Notes: generated by a model from the letters alone, not told the origin. 64,000 nt of DNA from Citrus sinensis (GCF_022201045.2 NC_068564.1:26379001-26443000); one strand, 5' to 3'. Shown: positions 1 through 13,089, counted from the first letter of the stretch. Translations and numbers: made by a program.

Positions 1-388
1 GTTACTGCATGTGTTGGGCACGCAGAAAGGAGTAGAACACCAACACTGCCAGGTAATAATAAGAAGTTGAAAAATAATGTTGTTGTTAGGATTTGGTGCC
101 TACGTGGCAATTTCTCTCCTTTTTTTTTTTTTGGGGTTTTGATTGGTGGATCGTTTAATTTGCTTAGGTGCTTCGGTGCTATTACAGTTCCGTCACTCAG
201 TCACGCTCACGAGTGCGGGCTTCAGGTGGGATTTATGTTGGTGGGCGATGATATTTTGACCTCCTGGAGTCTGAAATCACCATGAAATCTTTTATTTATT
301 TATTTAGTTTTAATATTAATTTTTAGTAAAATTTTATGGATAATAGTAAAAACATGAATCATATCCTCATCCAATCAAAATAAATACG
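1..388. other. unassigned AT-rich flank
   Basis: I see no supportable gene here. A 72-codon open frame at 67-285 has no recognisable motif and begins in a low-complexity T-run context. The stretch may be the flank of a gene lying outside the window. Confidence 0.4.
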
Positions 389-397
389 GAAAAATAA

Positions 398-1454
398 GGA
401 AAAATATCTACCGTCCATTTGATTTTGTCCATTTTTTTAAAAATACACAAATCTTAATTTTTTTTACTGCACTCCACCTAAAGTAAGGTTTTCTTGCATC
501 CATCCACCTCCGTTTGCACGTGGTTAAGAAAACTAACGGAAAATTGATCAAATGACCATTTTACCCCAAATATAAAATTATAATTTTGCCCTAAATAAAT
601 GTAAAAAAAAAAAAAAAAAGAGTGGCTAGCCGAAACCTTACCCCCCAAACTTAGTAAACCCCTCCTCTATTTTACTATCCTTGCTATGGTGGCCCGAGCC
701 CCTTGCTTCTTCTTCTTTACAACATTTTCTTTCTTATTCTCTGTCTTAGCCTCCAAAGTATCATGAGAACTAAGCTCATTACCACCAAACTGATGCTTCA
801 CGTCACCACTCCTACTGCTACTTCTTGAATTTCTCCGCAACGAAACAGACCTCTCTTGGCTCCTCTTCTTCTTAATACCCTTATCCTCAATACCCACAAA
901 CGAACTATCAACCTTCTTCTCATTCACCTTTGGTTTCTCTTCAACTTCTCTATCCTTTCTATCTCTTTTTTTACCATAAGCATTCTTGGATGTTGCTTTA
1001 ATAGAGCTGCGTCTCCCACACACCACCATTGTTGGACCTCTGTTTAGGTTTAGTAACAGTAATGGGTTTTTGCTTACAAAGCATATCGGTCATTTCTTTA
1101 ATGACTAGGGCCTGGAGGTCTTGTGCTTGAGAGCTTTTTCTGAAGAAAATTACAAAGTTGTTGAATAACAAAAGGAGATCTTTAAAGAATTTTTGGAAAC
1201 AATTGGAGTAAAGTCCTCTGTCAAGCCTGGATTGAATTGTTCCAAGATCAATGTGTTGTAAACGACGTCATTTGGGGCTGCTTTGTTGAAATGACCGATT
1301 TGCCCCTACGACATCAGTAATGTTATAACGGATTCTAAACGGAAGTAGAAAAGTAAAATAAAACGTAACTCCAAAGAGATTTCAGCAAAAAAATAAAAGA
1401 ATTGTGTATTTTTAAAAAAATAAAAAAAAACGAATGGACAATGAATATTTTTCC
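398..1454. mobile_element. Pack-MULE (non-autonomous Mutator-like element with captured gene fragment)
   Basis: The ends are imperfect terminal inverted repeats of roughly 75 bp. The left arm starts GGAAAAATAT at 398, and the right arm read on the other strand starts with the same ten bases at 1454. Both arms contain GTCCATT and TTTAAAAATACACAA in the same order. Immediately outside is a perfect 9-bp direct repeat, GAAAAATAA, at 389-397 and 1455-1463, which is the target duplication length of Mutator elements. The interior encodes no transposase but holds a fragment of a bromodomain gene on the minus strand. By definition this makes it a Pack-MULE that must be moved by a transposase encoded elsewhere. 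Confidence 0.88.
667..1262 (-). pseudogene. captured bromodomain protein gene fragment
   Basis: Read on the minus strand, about 1262-1060 encodes DLGTIQSRLDRGLYS, then FKDLLLLFNN and a region ending KEMTDMLCKQKP. This is the B-to-C helix part of a plant bromodomain, as in SANT/bromodomain DNA-binding proteins of the Arabidopsis At2g44430/At3g57980 type. A shift of frame then leads into a 120-residue Lys/Arg/Ser-rich open frame (1029-667) starting VVCGRRSSIKA, which resembles the basic tail after the bromodomain in those proteins. The fragment begins abruptly inside the bromodomain and lacks the SANT domain. It lies wholly inside the Pack-MULE, so it was probably captured from a host gene. The family assignment is from memory of the fold and motif order. 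Whether any protein is made is unknown. Confidence 0.6.
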
Positions 1455-1463
1455 GAAAAATAA

Positions 1464-2029
1464 TTTAACGTAAGCTAATTGCAACTTTATAGGCCCAAAA
1501 ACGAAGGTTAAATGATTATCAAAGGGCTTCAATAATGCTTCATAACATTTTATAACCCTCCAAATCGTACGGAAAACTCTCTATGAAATCTGCACAGTTT
1601 CTATTCATGTAAGATAAGCAGTCCACTCTTCTTGTTTAATCGTCACCCTTTCTCCAAAAAAAATAAAAAGGACATTGATCATTCGTCACCCAGCAATGGC
1701 CTATACAGTAGGAGGCTGATTACAGTGTAAGAAATTCAGGTAAGTTTTGTCCAAGACAATAAACCAATTGTTAACTGAATATAAATTAAAAATTTCACAT
1801 AAAAGAAGCTCGAAATGATCACAAAATAAGTATTTCGAACCTTCAAAGTCATGTGGTACAACATTAGGAGGGAATGAAAACTTTTCACTTTTCACTCTAG
1901 GATGTATCTATGTAGTATACAAGTAATAAGATGCTGAGGGTGAAGAAGAAACCGATCAATATCTACTCTGGAAGCTCCAACAAAATCTGGAAACTCATGA
2001 GATGTATCTTTCCTACAAACAGGCTGCCA
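1464..2029. other. intergenic, downstream of AP5Z1
   Basis: This is AT-rich sequence between the Pack-MULE and the AP5Z1 stop codon. Its right part is presumably the AP5Z1 3' UTR (minus strand). No coding signal was seen. Confidence 0.4.
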
Positions 2030-5000
2030 TTATTTTCTTGGAAGAATATCTGAAATTGTAAAATCATGGAAAGGTGGACCTGAAACATGGGAAAAAAAAA
2101 GGCATTAATTTGCAGATGGCAAGAATTAGAAACCTTAACCTCATCTCATCCAAAAATATCAGATGAGCCGATTTGGAAAGAACAAAATGTCTGGCTTATA
2201 CACTTTTCCACTTACAGGTTGAGTGTTGTCCAAAAGACTCTCTAAATGCTAGGCATAAATATTTTAGGAACAAAAGTAGTCCTTATATAAAATCTATGCC
2301 TGACCTTTTTGGTCTCCAAGGATGTAAAATGGAAAATGTGCAACCATCTTTCTTCCGCCTTCACTCCAGTTGACAGTTCCTGGTTTCTGGATGTCATGTT
2401 GTGAAGGTCTTGATGGCCCCAGAATAGACAAACAAATTGCAGGGTCATTCATTAAACCCAAGTAATCACGAGCACGCTTCCATACCCTTGCATCTGAGAT
2501 CCGAGATCGAGCTACCTGGAAACAAATACCCAATTTAATGAGTTCTAATTGTATGGCAAGAAACATATTGCAGATATGTAGCGCCTCTCTTGTGTTTCAC
2601 TAGCAAGCATGAACATGTAGGTTTTTTTCTTAAAAGGGAAATCATAACAGACGATAATTAAAAGTAATAAACAGACCTTGCCCAAGGAAACACGTGCCCT
2701 TGGTAATAATTCACGGTGATATGTGGCAAGCTTTGCAATAGCTGTAACAACAAAACATAAAAGCCTCGACTGTGATGACTTCCTGTAGTTTTCACTATCA
2801 GGGCCCACAGATGCTTCCTGCCTTAAGCCAACACTGCTTTCCAATTAAGGAAAAATGAGAGTCAGCAGACCTATCACAATGATCAGGAAGAAAAACTCAA
2901 AGAGCTCACATAGAGCTATTGAAATTTTACCTAGATGAAAGGTTTTCATACAAAAGTAGCTCTAAATTTTCAAAGAGCTCACGAGCTGCATCTTTGTGAG
3001 ATGCACCACCTCCGCCGTGCTCCCCAATGGCCCAACACAATTGTAGAGCCAACTCCATCTGTGCAGGAAAACATTAACCAAATTGTTCTCTAAACCAAAA
3101 TTCATTACAGTCAAAGGGATGTAGCAACCGACCTTAGCAGGGCTATCATAGGCTTCTGCAAGTCTGTCCATTATAGGCTTCTGCAAAGGAGTTAAACTGA
3201 ATTGTCATAAATAATAAAAGATGATGTGTTGGAATAGAATCTACCAGAAATATGGTTGGTGAAATGCACAGTTAAAATAATTTATAATACTTTCCTTGAC
3301 AACCATCACTCAGATATTTTATCCGACTCCTGGCAGTGGAGGCACTGCCAGTACTATAAATGCAGACCCGTACAAAAGAACTCACAGCGAACTGCCATTA
3401 AATCCTCTAAACGTCTGGCTTCTCTAAAACAGATATCTAAGTTTATGGGCTGTTGGCAAGCAGAATTTCACAATCTCAAGAGAAGAAAACTCTAATGCGC
3501 AATAAAATCATGCCAACAGCATGAAAATGACAATCACATTTTCAATATTCAATTATGGAATTACTCATTAACAACAACCATGCAAAAGAAGTTTCCAAGT
3601 ATAATTATGGATGAATGTCTTCAAATTTTGTAAGTGTTAGTGACTCCTGATAAAGATTCCCGCCTTTTGCACAATGATCTGACAAAAGATTTGTACTTCA
3701 GGTTTTAAGTCAAATGCCCAAACATACCATGCACTGGAAGAGCTCTTGAATATCAAATGGTTGAAATATATAAATGATAAGATATCTACTATAAGGTAAT
3801 ATTTTGCGAGACGATACCTTCAAAAGCGCAATAAAATCTGGAGATCGCTGAAATGCAGCAAGCAAGAATTCTAAGAGCCTTTTACGAACCTACAAGCATA
3901 TATAAATAGAAAATATTAGAAGGCAACGGTCAAATAATAACAGTAACAATGAAAACAATTTATTATTTACCATACTTCAGTGAAAAGGAAAGAATTTATA
4001 TCCTGTTGCAGGTGTTGGTGAATTACTAGATAATTTTCTTCTTTTCAGTGCATTTATGCATTGCCTACTTTTGGAAACCTTAAGCGGCAGAAATAAAGAA
4101 CATGACCTTCCCTAAATATGCATAATCCAAGTTTGTGGATCTTACCAGTCCCGACATGTCATAAATGCACTGCTTCCAGATCTTATTATTGCTTTTGCAG
4201 TAAGCAAAAACTAAAATGGAATCTTAAAACATTTCCAAATATGGTAGTACCTCGTAAGAAAAGTTTTTGTCAAGGAACAGAGTAGCATTTCTTGCCATAA
4301 GCTGGGGAATCAATGCACAGATTAAGGCTGCCAAAGAGAGGGAAAATCTCAGAATTGCTATCACCTTGACCAGAAAGCAATACAACTTTTTTTCATTACA
4401 ATTGCAATTTTCAGATTATTAGTTCATAAAAAGAGGAAAATTGCCCACATTAAATGAAGATTCACAGAAGTATAGACATACAATCATTGACATCTCGCAA
4501 TGCTATAGCAAAATATACGTCCAGGAGCCGGGGCGTCATACTCAATATCTGTTTCAACCTATCAGACGGAGGGGCATTTATTGCAGCTTGTAATGTTGCA
4601 GCCATTCCAGGAGAAGCCCAGTGTCGCTCCTGATATAAGCATAATTACACTGTCAACTTATTTCACCCATCCGTCCACGAAAGATGTTCAACCCAATATG
4701 GAAAATGAAATAAAATCTATGATTTTATAGCTTTGAAACTGTAAGTGAATTCAATTCAAATACTTATTGCATCCACTGATAGGGAAAAGAAATAATACAC
4801 AAATACTTATTGCATCCACTGATAGGGAAAAGAAATAATACACAAGTTGTAATTAAGAAAGGCTGCAACAGGTGGATCCAGAGAAGGTAAATAACCAAAC
4901 TGAGATGACAGATGAATACATAAAACTGTCAAAAAAAAAGAAAAGAAGAAACAGAATATATGAGAATGCTCTTGATCTGTAAGACAACCATATTTCTACA

Positions 5001-8000
5001 CTGTCAACAAGATGAAAAATTCTTTCATTGGGAAAATTAATCATTTGCATTTTCCTGGTAGCAAAACAGAAATAGACATGGAAAGAACCATACAGCAAGG
5101 CCATCATTTTCATCCTTCAGCAGTTCAAGAAACAGAGGATCAGCTACATCTATTGTATTACTATCCTCTGATTCAGAGTCTCCCCCTCCATCTGCTATGG
5201 TTGAACCAGTATAGGCTTCATCCATAAGTGCAAGCAGCATCTGCATTTATATGCATTTAGTAAAACTAGTTGCACTAAGCACAAATTTCTGGTTAGATCC
5301 ATGTATTTCCAAAGGTCTCAAAAGTAACCTCAGGGGCCGTACTCTTCTGGATTGTAGCTATGCTGCTTCCAATTAATGATCCTGAACTCTTTTCTACCTT
5401 CTCCAAGGCCACAACTAAAACTAGTACAGACAAACAAGGGGTAAAAAAGTTTAAAATGAAGTTAGTTTTAGAGTAATGCTGCTTGACAATCCATGATAAT
5501 CAGAGCCACTATCAAGATAACAAGATATCTGCTCAAAGGGCTTCATTAAAAAGGGGAAAAAGAAAGGGAAAGTGACTGGGGTAAACCACTCAGAAAACCC
5601 ATTGCCTACTAGAAAAAATAAATATAATAAGAAAAGTTTAAGGAGAAGCAGCTGCTATGAAGTAAATATTATTAGCGTTTCTAAATCTTCTGACATTGCA
5701 ACACTTCCCGATTTAGCAGTGGAAAATTTTCCATTGAAGCAGTATATTACTTTAGTAACCGTCTATGGGGAAGAAGAGAATTAATCCTACGGTAAAGTTT
5801 TACTTCTCAAACCCAGGCTTGGATATTTCTTTTTTCTCAAAGCCAGGCTTGGATATTTCTTTCAAGCCTATGAAATGAAACAAACTGTGCATTTATCTTG
5901 AACAGCATAGAATTGGCTTGTCTCATTTGAAGCCCTACACTTTCCAATCACATAACCTAAGAAAGACAGATATCCCTACTTTAATCGGGGTGTAAAAAGG
6001 CCAAATGATTGTGTTGGTACCACTCCACTAAAACATAGTAGTTTGTTGGTAAGCCAAATGTACAAACTCACTTGGCAAATCCACTAGAGCTGAAAGTAGA
6101 GGAAGAAATGATGCAGATGACATCACAGCTGGAAAAACCTTCAGGAATGCTTTTTCTAATCTGCCAAGCCAGATGAGTAAGTTGGTCTAAATGAGATAGT
6201 TTATCAGGAGAAAGCATCTAAACAGTGCTTTGTACTTTTTCAAACTATAATACATAATCAACGTTTTACAACAAAACCATTTATAGACCACAACAACACG
6301 GAAAATATTGATTAAGAACTCCAAAATCTCCATGTTCTAGAAATAAATTATGGCCTCAAAATTTACAGTTTATAAAGGGTATTCAGAAAAGGGAAGCCTT
6401 GATTGTTGCTTTCTCCAGAGCAAAGATTTCAGTTTAGCGAGAATAAAACCCAGCACCGCTAAATTTTGGGGAATAAGAAACACAAAACGATAAAAATTGA
6501 TTTTATCTAATAATTAAAAACAAAATAACAGTTGCAAACGAGAACTTACTTCTCTCCATTCCATGCTATTAGCTTTAGCAACAGAGGAAAGAACTGCAAG
6601 GAGATCATTAATATCAGACAGAGTTGCATGACTGTAATAGTGCTGATTGTATCTAATAGACCCGTACGACAATGATTTATATTGACTTTCCACTGTTCAA
6701 TCAGAGGACCAAAGCCAAATGAAATTTCATCCAAAGCCAAATGAAATTTCATTTTCACATTATTTGAATACAATTGGGGTGAATTATTAAAGTTTTATTG
6801 CAAACAATTTTAAATGATGATAGGTTGAATATTTAGAGGTGTGATGTCCGGCCAAATAACAATTTTCAGCTCCGAATTTTATTAGGGATAGACCTACTCT
6901 TACAACATAAGAGCAACATAAATATTAAATCATACCTGTGGCAACAAGGTAGGGAAAGAACTCAAAAGTTTTTTCTTGTTCACATTTATAAAATCAAGGG
7001 TTGCTTCTGCAACAACAGGATCTGCAAACTCACTGTAAACAACATCAGAATAATATACAGGTGTGCTCTAATTAGATATTGCAAATAGTATTTCACAATA
7101 ATGTTCAAACAAATCCATGAGCAAAAGCCATTACTTGTGTGCATATGGCCTATACTCTAAACCACAGGCAAATTATAGAAGGAGATTGATCGTCATTTTT
7201 CACTTTGGCTCTACTGTTATCAGGAAGCTTGTTTGTGGTGAGCACGGATTTTGTTCTAGCGCCCAAAAATAATATTCTAAAGTTTTTGTATGTTGTCCAT
7301 TGCTTATGTGCATATGGCCTCTATTTTACAATAACTCAACAATTCTAAAGAGGCAGTACTTTAACACCCATTTCAATGTCAATGCTCCTGCAAGGAATCT
7401 ATAGGTATGGAGCTACATCAAAAAGTACTTTCACTGCTTTTCTTACTTATAAGCACTTAATTAATGGTTTTCTAAGAATATGATACATATTTATCACATC
7501 TTTCATCACTGTATGCAAGTGATGATCACAGATATCATTTAATGATCAAATTTATCCTTTACCGGCTCAAACATGAACGGAAAAACGTCCTTATACTTGG
7601 ATCAGCATCATGTAGAACCACTTCCCCAAAATCAAGGAAGAACTGAAGAATATCCTGTTGTGTAATATGCAAACAACAAATTTAAGCAATATTAACAAAA
7701 TGTAACTGGCAGAAAAAAGTTAAACCACAGGATTTTTATTTTTCTTTTAAAAAAGAACATTATAAACAAACATATGACTGCGATTGCTTCTGTAAATTGT
7801 TTTTGAACAAAGATACTTTTTATATAATCACTTAAAAACTCTTTTTGAAAGATCATCATCTATCAATCACTTCTCCAGAAGAACATGTAAGTGATCCTCT
7901 AAACCAAAAGAAAGAAAAGTAGTAAAAATACATTTTGATGCCAAATAGCAATTTTCTATTTGAGCATGAAGCTACAAATAGGCATAAAAGCACATTAGAT

Positions 8001-8559
8001 GATGCTAAAGCATTTTTAGAGGAGCCAAAATCATTCCCAATTACACAACGAGCATACATAACTGAATCAGCCGAAGCACAGTAGGATTCTACTTCTAATA
8101 ATCACAACAAGTAAATATTGCATAGAGATACAAAAAATTTTAAGCAAATTAAAGCTAAATACAGCAAAAATAAGTTAAAATAAATAAACAGAACTTGAGG
8201 GGGACGCAATACCAGCAAGAGAAGGCCATTGGAGGTGCGAGATTGCGAAAGCGAAGCAACGGATCGTTGAAATAGCTTGTTAATAAGCGGATAAACTCTT
8301 GCCACGAGGTCATCGTTTTTCTCCTCCTTACAGAGGTTGTATAACTTCTTAACCTATTCAGAAAGAGACACACAGAGAAGAAAAACAACTATGACATCAA
8401 CCAAACGCACCGTTTAAATGAATTCGCGCGGGAACGAAAATTACGTACAGAGTGGAGAACGGAAGGATCGGCGGCGGGGTCGGTGGCGACACTGGAGTCT
8501 CTAGCGCTGTTCGATAAGTTTCGCAGATGGAAATCCCAGCCTCTGTCTCGATCGGACAT
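2030..8559 (-). CDS. AP5Z1: AP-5 adaptor complex subunit zeta-1
   Basis: This is a subunit of the fifth adaptor-protein complex, which works at late endosomes/lysosomes (human AP5Z1/SPG48; the plant orthologue is single-copy). I reconstruct 16 exons, all with GT-AG junctions and matching phases: 8449-8559, 8213-8353, 7563-7654, 6936-7032, 6550-6593, 6072-6160, 5329-5414, 5094-5240, 4482-4629, 4251-4327, 3818-3889, 3133-3180, 2931-3058, 2677-2833, 2305-2515 and 2030-2079. They sum to 1698 nt, or 565 residues plus stop. Diagnostic segments include [16 protein letters not shown] near the N terminus, [17 protein letters not shown] in exon 8 and [20 protein letters not shown] in exon 15. Start: MSDRDRG (8559) is preferred, but an upstream in-frame Met at 8604 is possible. 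The exon 14 acceptor could also be three bases upstream (2836). The reading frame has no lesions. Confidence 0.88.
4758..4843. repeat. 43-bp perfect tandem duplication in an AP5Z1 intron
   Basis: Units 4758-4800 and 4801-4843 are identical, both running from AAATACTTATTG to AATAATACAC. They lie in the intron between exons 8 and 9 and have no evident effect on splicing. Shorter tandem copies occur at 5812-5861 (about 26 bp) and 6712-6752 (about 20 bp), also within AP5Z1 introns. Confidence 0.9.
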
Positions 8560-8604
8560 TCTTTTTGGAACTCGAAAAGTGTTTCTCTTGTTTCCTGAAA
8601 TCAA

Positions 8605-11371
8605 ATTTTTGTTTCTCGTTTTTCTTTTTTCTCCCTTTTTTCCTTATTCCGTGTTTGTGATTTCAAAAATGAGAATAGGCGAAAGAAGTTTCCTCTGCCG
8701 AACTCGGAGTCTGTCTGGGAGACTTGTCTGTCAGTGCAAAATTCCCAGAATCGGCACCGTTTTCTGCTTCTCCATTGAACGCTGCGTTTTACTCCAACAA
8801 GGCGAAATTCAGCCCAGTGTTTTGATTGGGCCCAATGTGAAACCAAGTTTGTATTAGTTGCGGACCCGAGTGGAACTTTTACCACCGCTCAAAAATCCAT
8901 GTAACACCCCTTTTGAATTCTATTCCCTAAAATACCCCCTTTTAATTTATAAAATTTTAATTCATAAATTAAAATCAATCATTTTATCAATAATATTTCA
9001 CCCTAAAAAAAGTATTTCTTTTAAGTTTTTATTTATAAATGTATGCAAATCCTAAAATCTCAAATTATTTTCTTCTTGTCACATAATTTCTATCTCCATA
9101 ATTCTTAATTCTTAAAAGTTTCTCAAAAAGAAAAATTTTCAATTAAAATCTGAAATATAAAAATAAATGATGAAATGAGCCAGATGTAAAAAATTATTAA
9201 AAGAATAATTTGTTTAAGTGTTTAATTGAAATTTTATTAAGAGGAGGAATTAATTTATTTTTAATTATTTAAGTAATTTCAATTAAAGACGAGTTTTATA
9301 ACAAAGCTAGAATGGTGTCAAAAAGGCCTAATAATTATTTAGGTAATTTATTTTTAATTATTTAGGTAATTTCAATTAACGAGGAGTTTTATAACAGAGT
9401 TGGAATGGCGTCAAAAAGCTTAATATTTGGACCTGTATAGATATTAGGTCCAATTGTATCGAGTGAGTTTCTTGTAGGCATTGAAACAGTGAAAGAATTC
9501 TCTCATCCGTTCAACCAATAAAATCTCTTACGGAGAACAAAATGTCTCTGAGTCTCTTATTCAAAGTTTGAGAGAGTGAAAGAAATTTGGGTGTTATTGA
9601 GATTTGAGCATGAAATAAAATTAACGAGGGTGTGATTCTGGCAATTTAAGTAAATTTATATTTTGTAATCTGTGGGTGATGTAATTTGTTTTTTAATTTT
9701 CAGTCAAGGAATTTTAGAAATTTTCACGTTTAAGTTGTGTTGTGGTTAGTTTTATTCTTTGTTTTTAAGTTTTTCTATCCGTTACATGTTTGACATACGG
9801 CTTTGGAAGATCTTGGGTCAAAATGGAACCAAATATATCACCCTAGCAGGCCAGCTCTAGGAAGGAAAATTGAGGCTTTTAAATTATACCCTTTATAATT
9901 ATAATTCAATTAAATAATTAATTAAATTTATATGAAAAAATATTTATTTTATGCTTTTCCATTATGTTATTTAAGTTGTATAATTTTATATAATATTTTC
10001 ATGTATCAATTTTTTTCTTTTTTTGAAAAGATATACAGAATCAGGTTAATTTGATAGATCTACAAATGAATAATCTTTGTTTTAGTTCAAAAAACGAATA
10101 TAAGAATGTAAGCAATAGGTTGAAGACTAAGGAGGTAAAGAATATAACAAATATTTATTTGATAAATTTTCATGTACTCGTGATTTTACCACATAAAAGT
10201 ATTTAAGCGCTCCATATAATCAATTGAAGAAACATGTTAATTTCTTCCAATATTTCAATATTATTTGAAATTATTTATTTTCTTAAAATTTTTAAACAGT
10301 ATAAAAAATTTGGAGAGGAAATACAAACTATATATCTAATAAAAATTAAACATAAGAATATTGATGTAGACTGTGAACAAAAGTACTTTCTAAGTTTTAT
10401 TGATTTCTTTCGTATGTTATAAATGGTAGAAGGTTAGACTATTATATTTGTATGATAGACAAAATTAAAAAAAAAAAAAAAACTGTGACTCTTTTCCACT
10501 TATTAATAGTTAATTATTTTACTACATCATCTTCTAAGATAAATAGCTTTTATTTTTTAAAAAAATTGGAAAATAACTAATAACTAATGGTTCACTTATT
10601 TGAACTCACTAAGTTCTCTAACAATACTCATTTTTAAAAATAATAATATTATACTTAATTAATTAAGATACTTAGTTTGTATTTAAATTGATGTAGCAAT
10701 TGATGTGTTTCTATTTAATTGGCTTAAGTAATAGTTAGTTATTAAATCTTATTGTTTCTCATCTAAATAGTGAAATTAGTGACACATTAGTTGAGTTATA
10801 AATTATGTATTTCAGCTAAGAAAGCATAGCATCACTCTTTAACAAATATTTTTTAATTTATTTTTTTTAATCAATTTTCATGACAAGCAATTTTTTTTCC
10901 CGTGAATACATGATTAAACAGTTGTTTCGAAAATATTATTTAACCCAAAAATATATACACAAATGTCATAAGACCTTTGCAAGATTTTTTTTTTTTATTT
11001 TGTTATTTTCTGCAAAGTATCGGCCTCCATAAAATCATAATAACAGTAAGGAATCAGTGGATTTCGTGAGGAGATAAAATAATATCATATGGCCATTTAG
11101 AACACCAAAAATCAACAGTGATACCATCCCCAATAATCCATTGAACTTTTTGTCTCTAACAGTATCTAAAACAATTTTCATGCGCAAATCAACTGGAGTG
11201 CATACCTATTGAGATCATATTCAAAATTTCGTATGCATAGCTATGGCCATCTTAAACTTTAAAGATACGCAAAGATAAATATAAGTGTAATATATATGAA
11301 GCAGAGTTTATTCATCATTATTCAATTTATTACACCAAATATAACAGCTGATTAAAGAGGATTAGTGAATT
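8605..11371. other. intergenic between divergent-side AP5Z1 promoter and protease gene 1 3' end
   Basis: This is 2.8 kb of AT-rich sequence. 8605-8860 should hold the AP5Z1 promoter and 5' UTR (minus); I see no clear TATA box. The remainder has no convincing coding region. A diverged direct repeat at 9253-9419 is listed separately. 11090-11371 is the presumed 3' UTR and downstream flank of the protease gene. Confidence 0.4.
9253..9419. repeat. imperfect direct repeat, about 73-bp units
   Basis: 9253-9326 and 9347-9419 share ATTTATTTTTAATTATTTA, then AATTTCAATTAA, GAGTTTTATAACA and GGTGTCAAAAAG/GGCGTCAAAAAG, with scattered substitutions. The unit offset is about 94 bp. No function is apparent. 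Confidence 0.7.
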
Positions 11372-12712
11372 TCACTGGCGCCCATTTGCACAATTTTCAG
11401 ATCCAAATCGAAGCGCAGGCACGTTCAGATCATAAATGATTAGCATATTCTGCTGCTGCCATGCTCCCAGTATACTATATTTCGGGTCGTCTTGAATTGC
11501 CACACAGAAACGACCTCGATCTGGTTCAATGAAGTACATATTTTCAGGCTGTACTATATAATCCGCTTCTTGGAGATGAAATGTCATCGATGGATAAGCC
11601 TTAAAACTCGAATCATACCTATAACAATAGTCAAATTCTTGAGATGCATTGTACGGTATTCTTTGACGGCCTAATGATCTCAAGATTTGATCATAGCGTT
11701 GCATGAGAGTCTGATAAGGACCATTTCGGATAAAAGTGACTGGTGTCCCGGTGTCTATGATAAAACCCCCGGTTCCATCTCTCATGATATCGAAAGCTCC
11801 TGGTGGGAATCTAACTATGTGACGTCCAATACTAATCTCCAGCAAGTGCAAATAAAAATGAGGTCTTATGTCCGGGAGCAAGATTGGGGTAGTTTCAAGA
11901 TCTCTCCTCCGTACATCAGCATCGCGACCAAATTTTATGACACTGGTGGCCTCCATTTCGCGGACCAAACAGTAAGAGAAAAGGCCTTGAATCCTGTTTC
12001 TCAGTTGGCTGCTTAATGAAAGCGGTGAAGCATTGAATCCCAAAATTCCTGAAATCTTTCCGTCGAAAGCGAAACCGGAGTTGTCGTTTGAGCAGCCAAA
12101 GGCCAGGCGAGGGACAAAAGTGAATCCATTGCGGACAGGGAACGCGAAGGTCTCCCTGGAGGCGAGTCCTCGCGTAACGTCTCCAACATGATACCGTCTT
12201 GTGTATACGCATTTGCCGTTTTGACACTTGAATGGGCTGCGACAAAGAGGGTCATTGCAAGGAATCTCTGAATAAGTGGTTGAAGCCCTCGGATCAAATA
12301 TTGGAGTCGTTTGATCGAAGCAACGGATGCAGGGTTGGCACTGCGTCCAAACAAGACTACTGGCTGTGTCGAAAAGTAAGTGTTGTGGCTTCATTGGGGT
12401 ACCAATGTTTACTTCCACAGAGTAGAATAATTCTTGTTTGGCCATAGGAAGATGGATATCTTCAAGCTCTTGAAAAGCATTTGGTTTTGACATTGACGCC
12501 ATATAATTAGCCCTTGCTTTTGAGATCTCGAACATTTTATGAATTCTTTCTGATTGGGAGAGATTTCCAGGATACAAAGGAGATTCGGGAGAAAAAATGG
12601 GTATGAGTTTTAGGCTGAATCCTGTTGATTCTGAAGATGTGAAATGAGTTAAAAAGAGCACTGAGAAATAAGAAAAGAAAGCAGCTAATGGAAGAGCTTG
12701 AGCATGGGCCAT
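11372..12712 (-). CDS. nepenthesin/CDR1-like aspartic protease (protease gene 1)
   Basis: Intronless, 446 residues, family A1 pepsin-type protease of the secreted nepenthesin/CDR1 group. An N-terminal hydrophobic signal peptide (about residues 7-24) is followed by a propeptide and the two lobes. The first catalytic motif is DTASSLVW at Asp115 and the second is DTGTPVTF at Asp320. The usual first motif is DTGS, so Gly is replaced by Ala. A Cys-rich nepenthesin-type insert follows the first motif (CQPCIRCF, C-N-D-P-L-C, C-Q-N-G-K-C). Start: an open frame continues 38 codons upstream, but the TATA box at 12766-12775 lies inside it. The Met at 12712, just before the signal peptide, is therefore the sensible start. 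Paralogues lie at 30.3, 42.7 and 62.1 kb. Related CDR1 proteins act in apoplastic defence signalling; a role here is inference. Confidence 0.85.
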   Translation of the reverse strand: MAHAQALPLAAFFSYFSVLFLTHFTSSESTGFSLKLIPIFSPESPLYPGNLSQSERIHKMFEISKARANYMASMSKPNAFQELEDIHLPMAKQELFYSVEVNIGTPMKPQHLLFDTASSLVWTQCQPCIRCFDQTTPIFDPRASTTYSEIPCNDPLCRSPFKCQNGKCVYTRRYHVGDVTRGLASRETFAFPVRNGFTFVPRLAFGCSNDNSGFAFDGKISGILGFNASPLSLSSQLRNRIQGLFSYCLVREMEATSVIKFGRDADVRRRDLETTPILLPDIRPHFYLHLLEISIGRHIVRFPPGAFDIMRDGTGGFIIDTGTPVTFIRNGPYQTLMQRYDQILRSLGRQRIPYNASQEFDYCYRYDSSFKAYPSMTFHLQEADYIVQPENMYFIEPDRGRFCVAIQDDPKYSILGAWQQQNMLIIYDLNVPALRFGSENCANGRQ

Positions 12713-12765
12713 TTTCTTGAAGGTGTGGTAATGTTTATACATGTTGAAAAGATGTAAAGCACATG

Positions 12766-12775
12766 TATATATATA
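12766..12775 (-). promoter_or_regulatory. TATA box of protease gene 1
   Basis: TATATATATA on the minus strand, 54-63 bp upstream of the chosen ATG. The position fits a short 5' UTR and argues against the longer open frame upstream. Confidence 0.6.
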
Positions 12776-13089
12776 CAACATAGGTAGAACAATAGGTTCA
12801 GATTGTGGACTTCGAAGCTCGCTCACATGGGTGAGAAAAAACTTTAGCTTCTAATGTGGTAATGACTGTAATTAGACATCATAATTCCTGCCCAATACGA
12901 TCTAAGAAGTTTTCATCTCATCAGTACTCACTGTTGATCCATGTGAAAGCATCCGCACATTTCAAAAGATAGCCTAGCAAAGAAATAAAAACTGCCTAAT
13001 TAATGTAGTAATTTTAGGCATTTCTAAAATTGATACATTTACAGGGCCATTCCTTGTTTTTATTAAATTGATAATAGTAAAATTGAATA

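Noticed and set aside
67..285. 72-codon open frame at the window start
   Set aside because: No motif, phenylalanine run from a T-tract, no promoter or splice context that could be judged.
8483..8857. 124-codon plus-strand open frame over the AP5Z1 first exon
   Set aside because: Antisense shadow of exon 1 and the promoter region. No motif, and it overlaps a well-supported exon.
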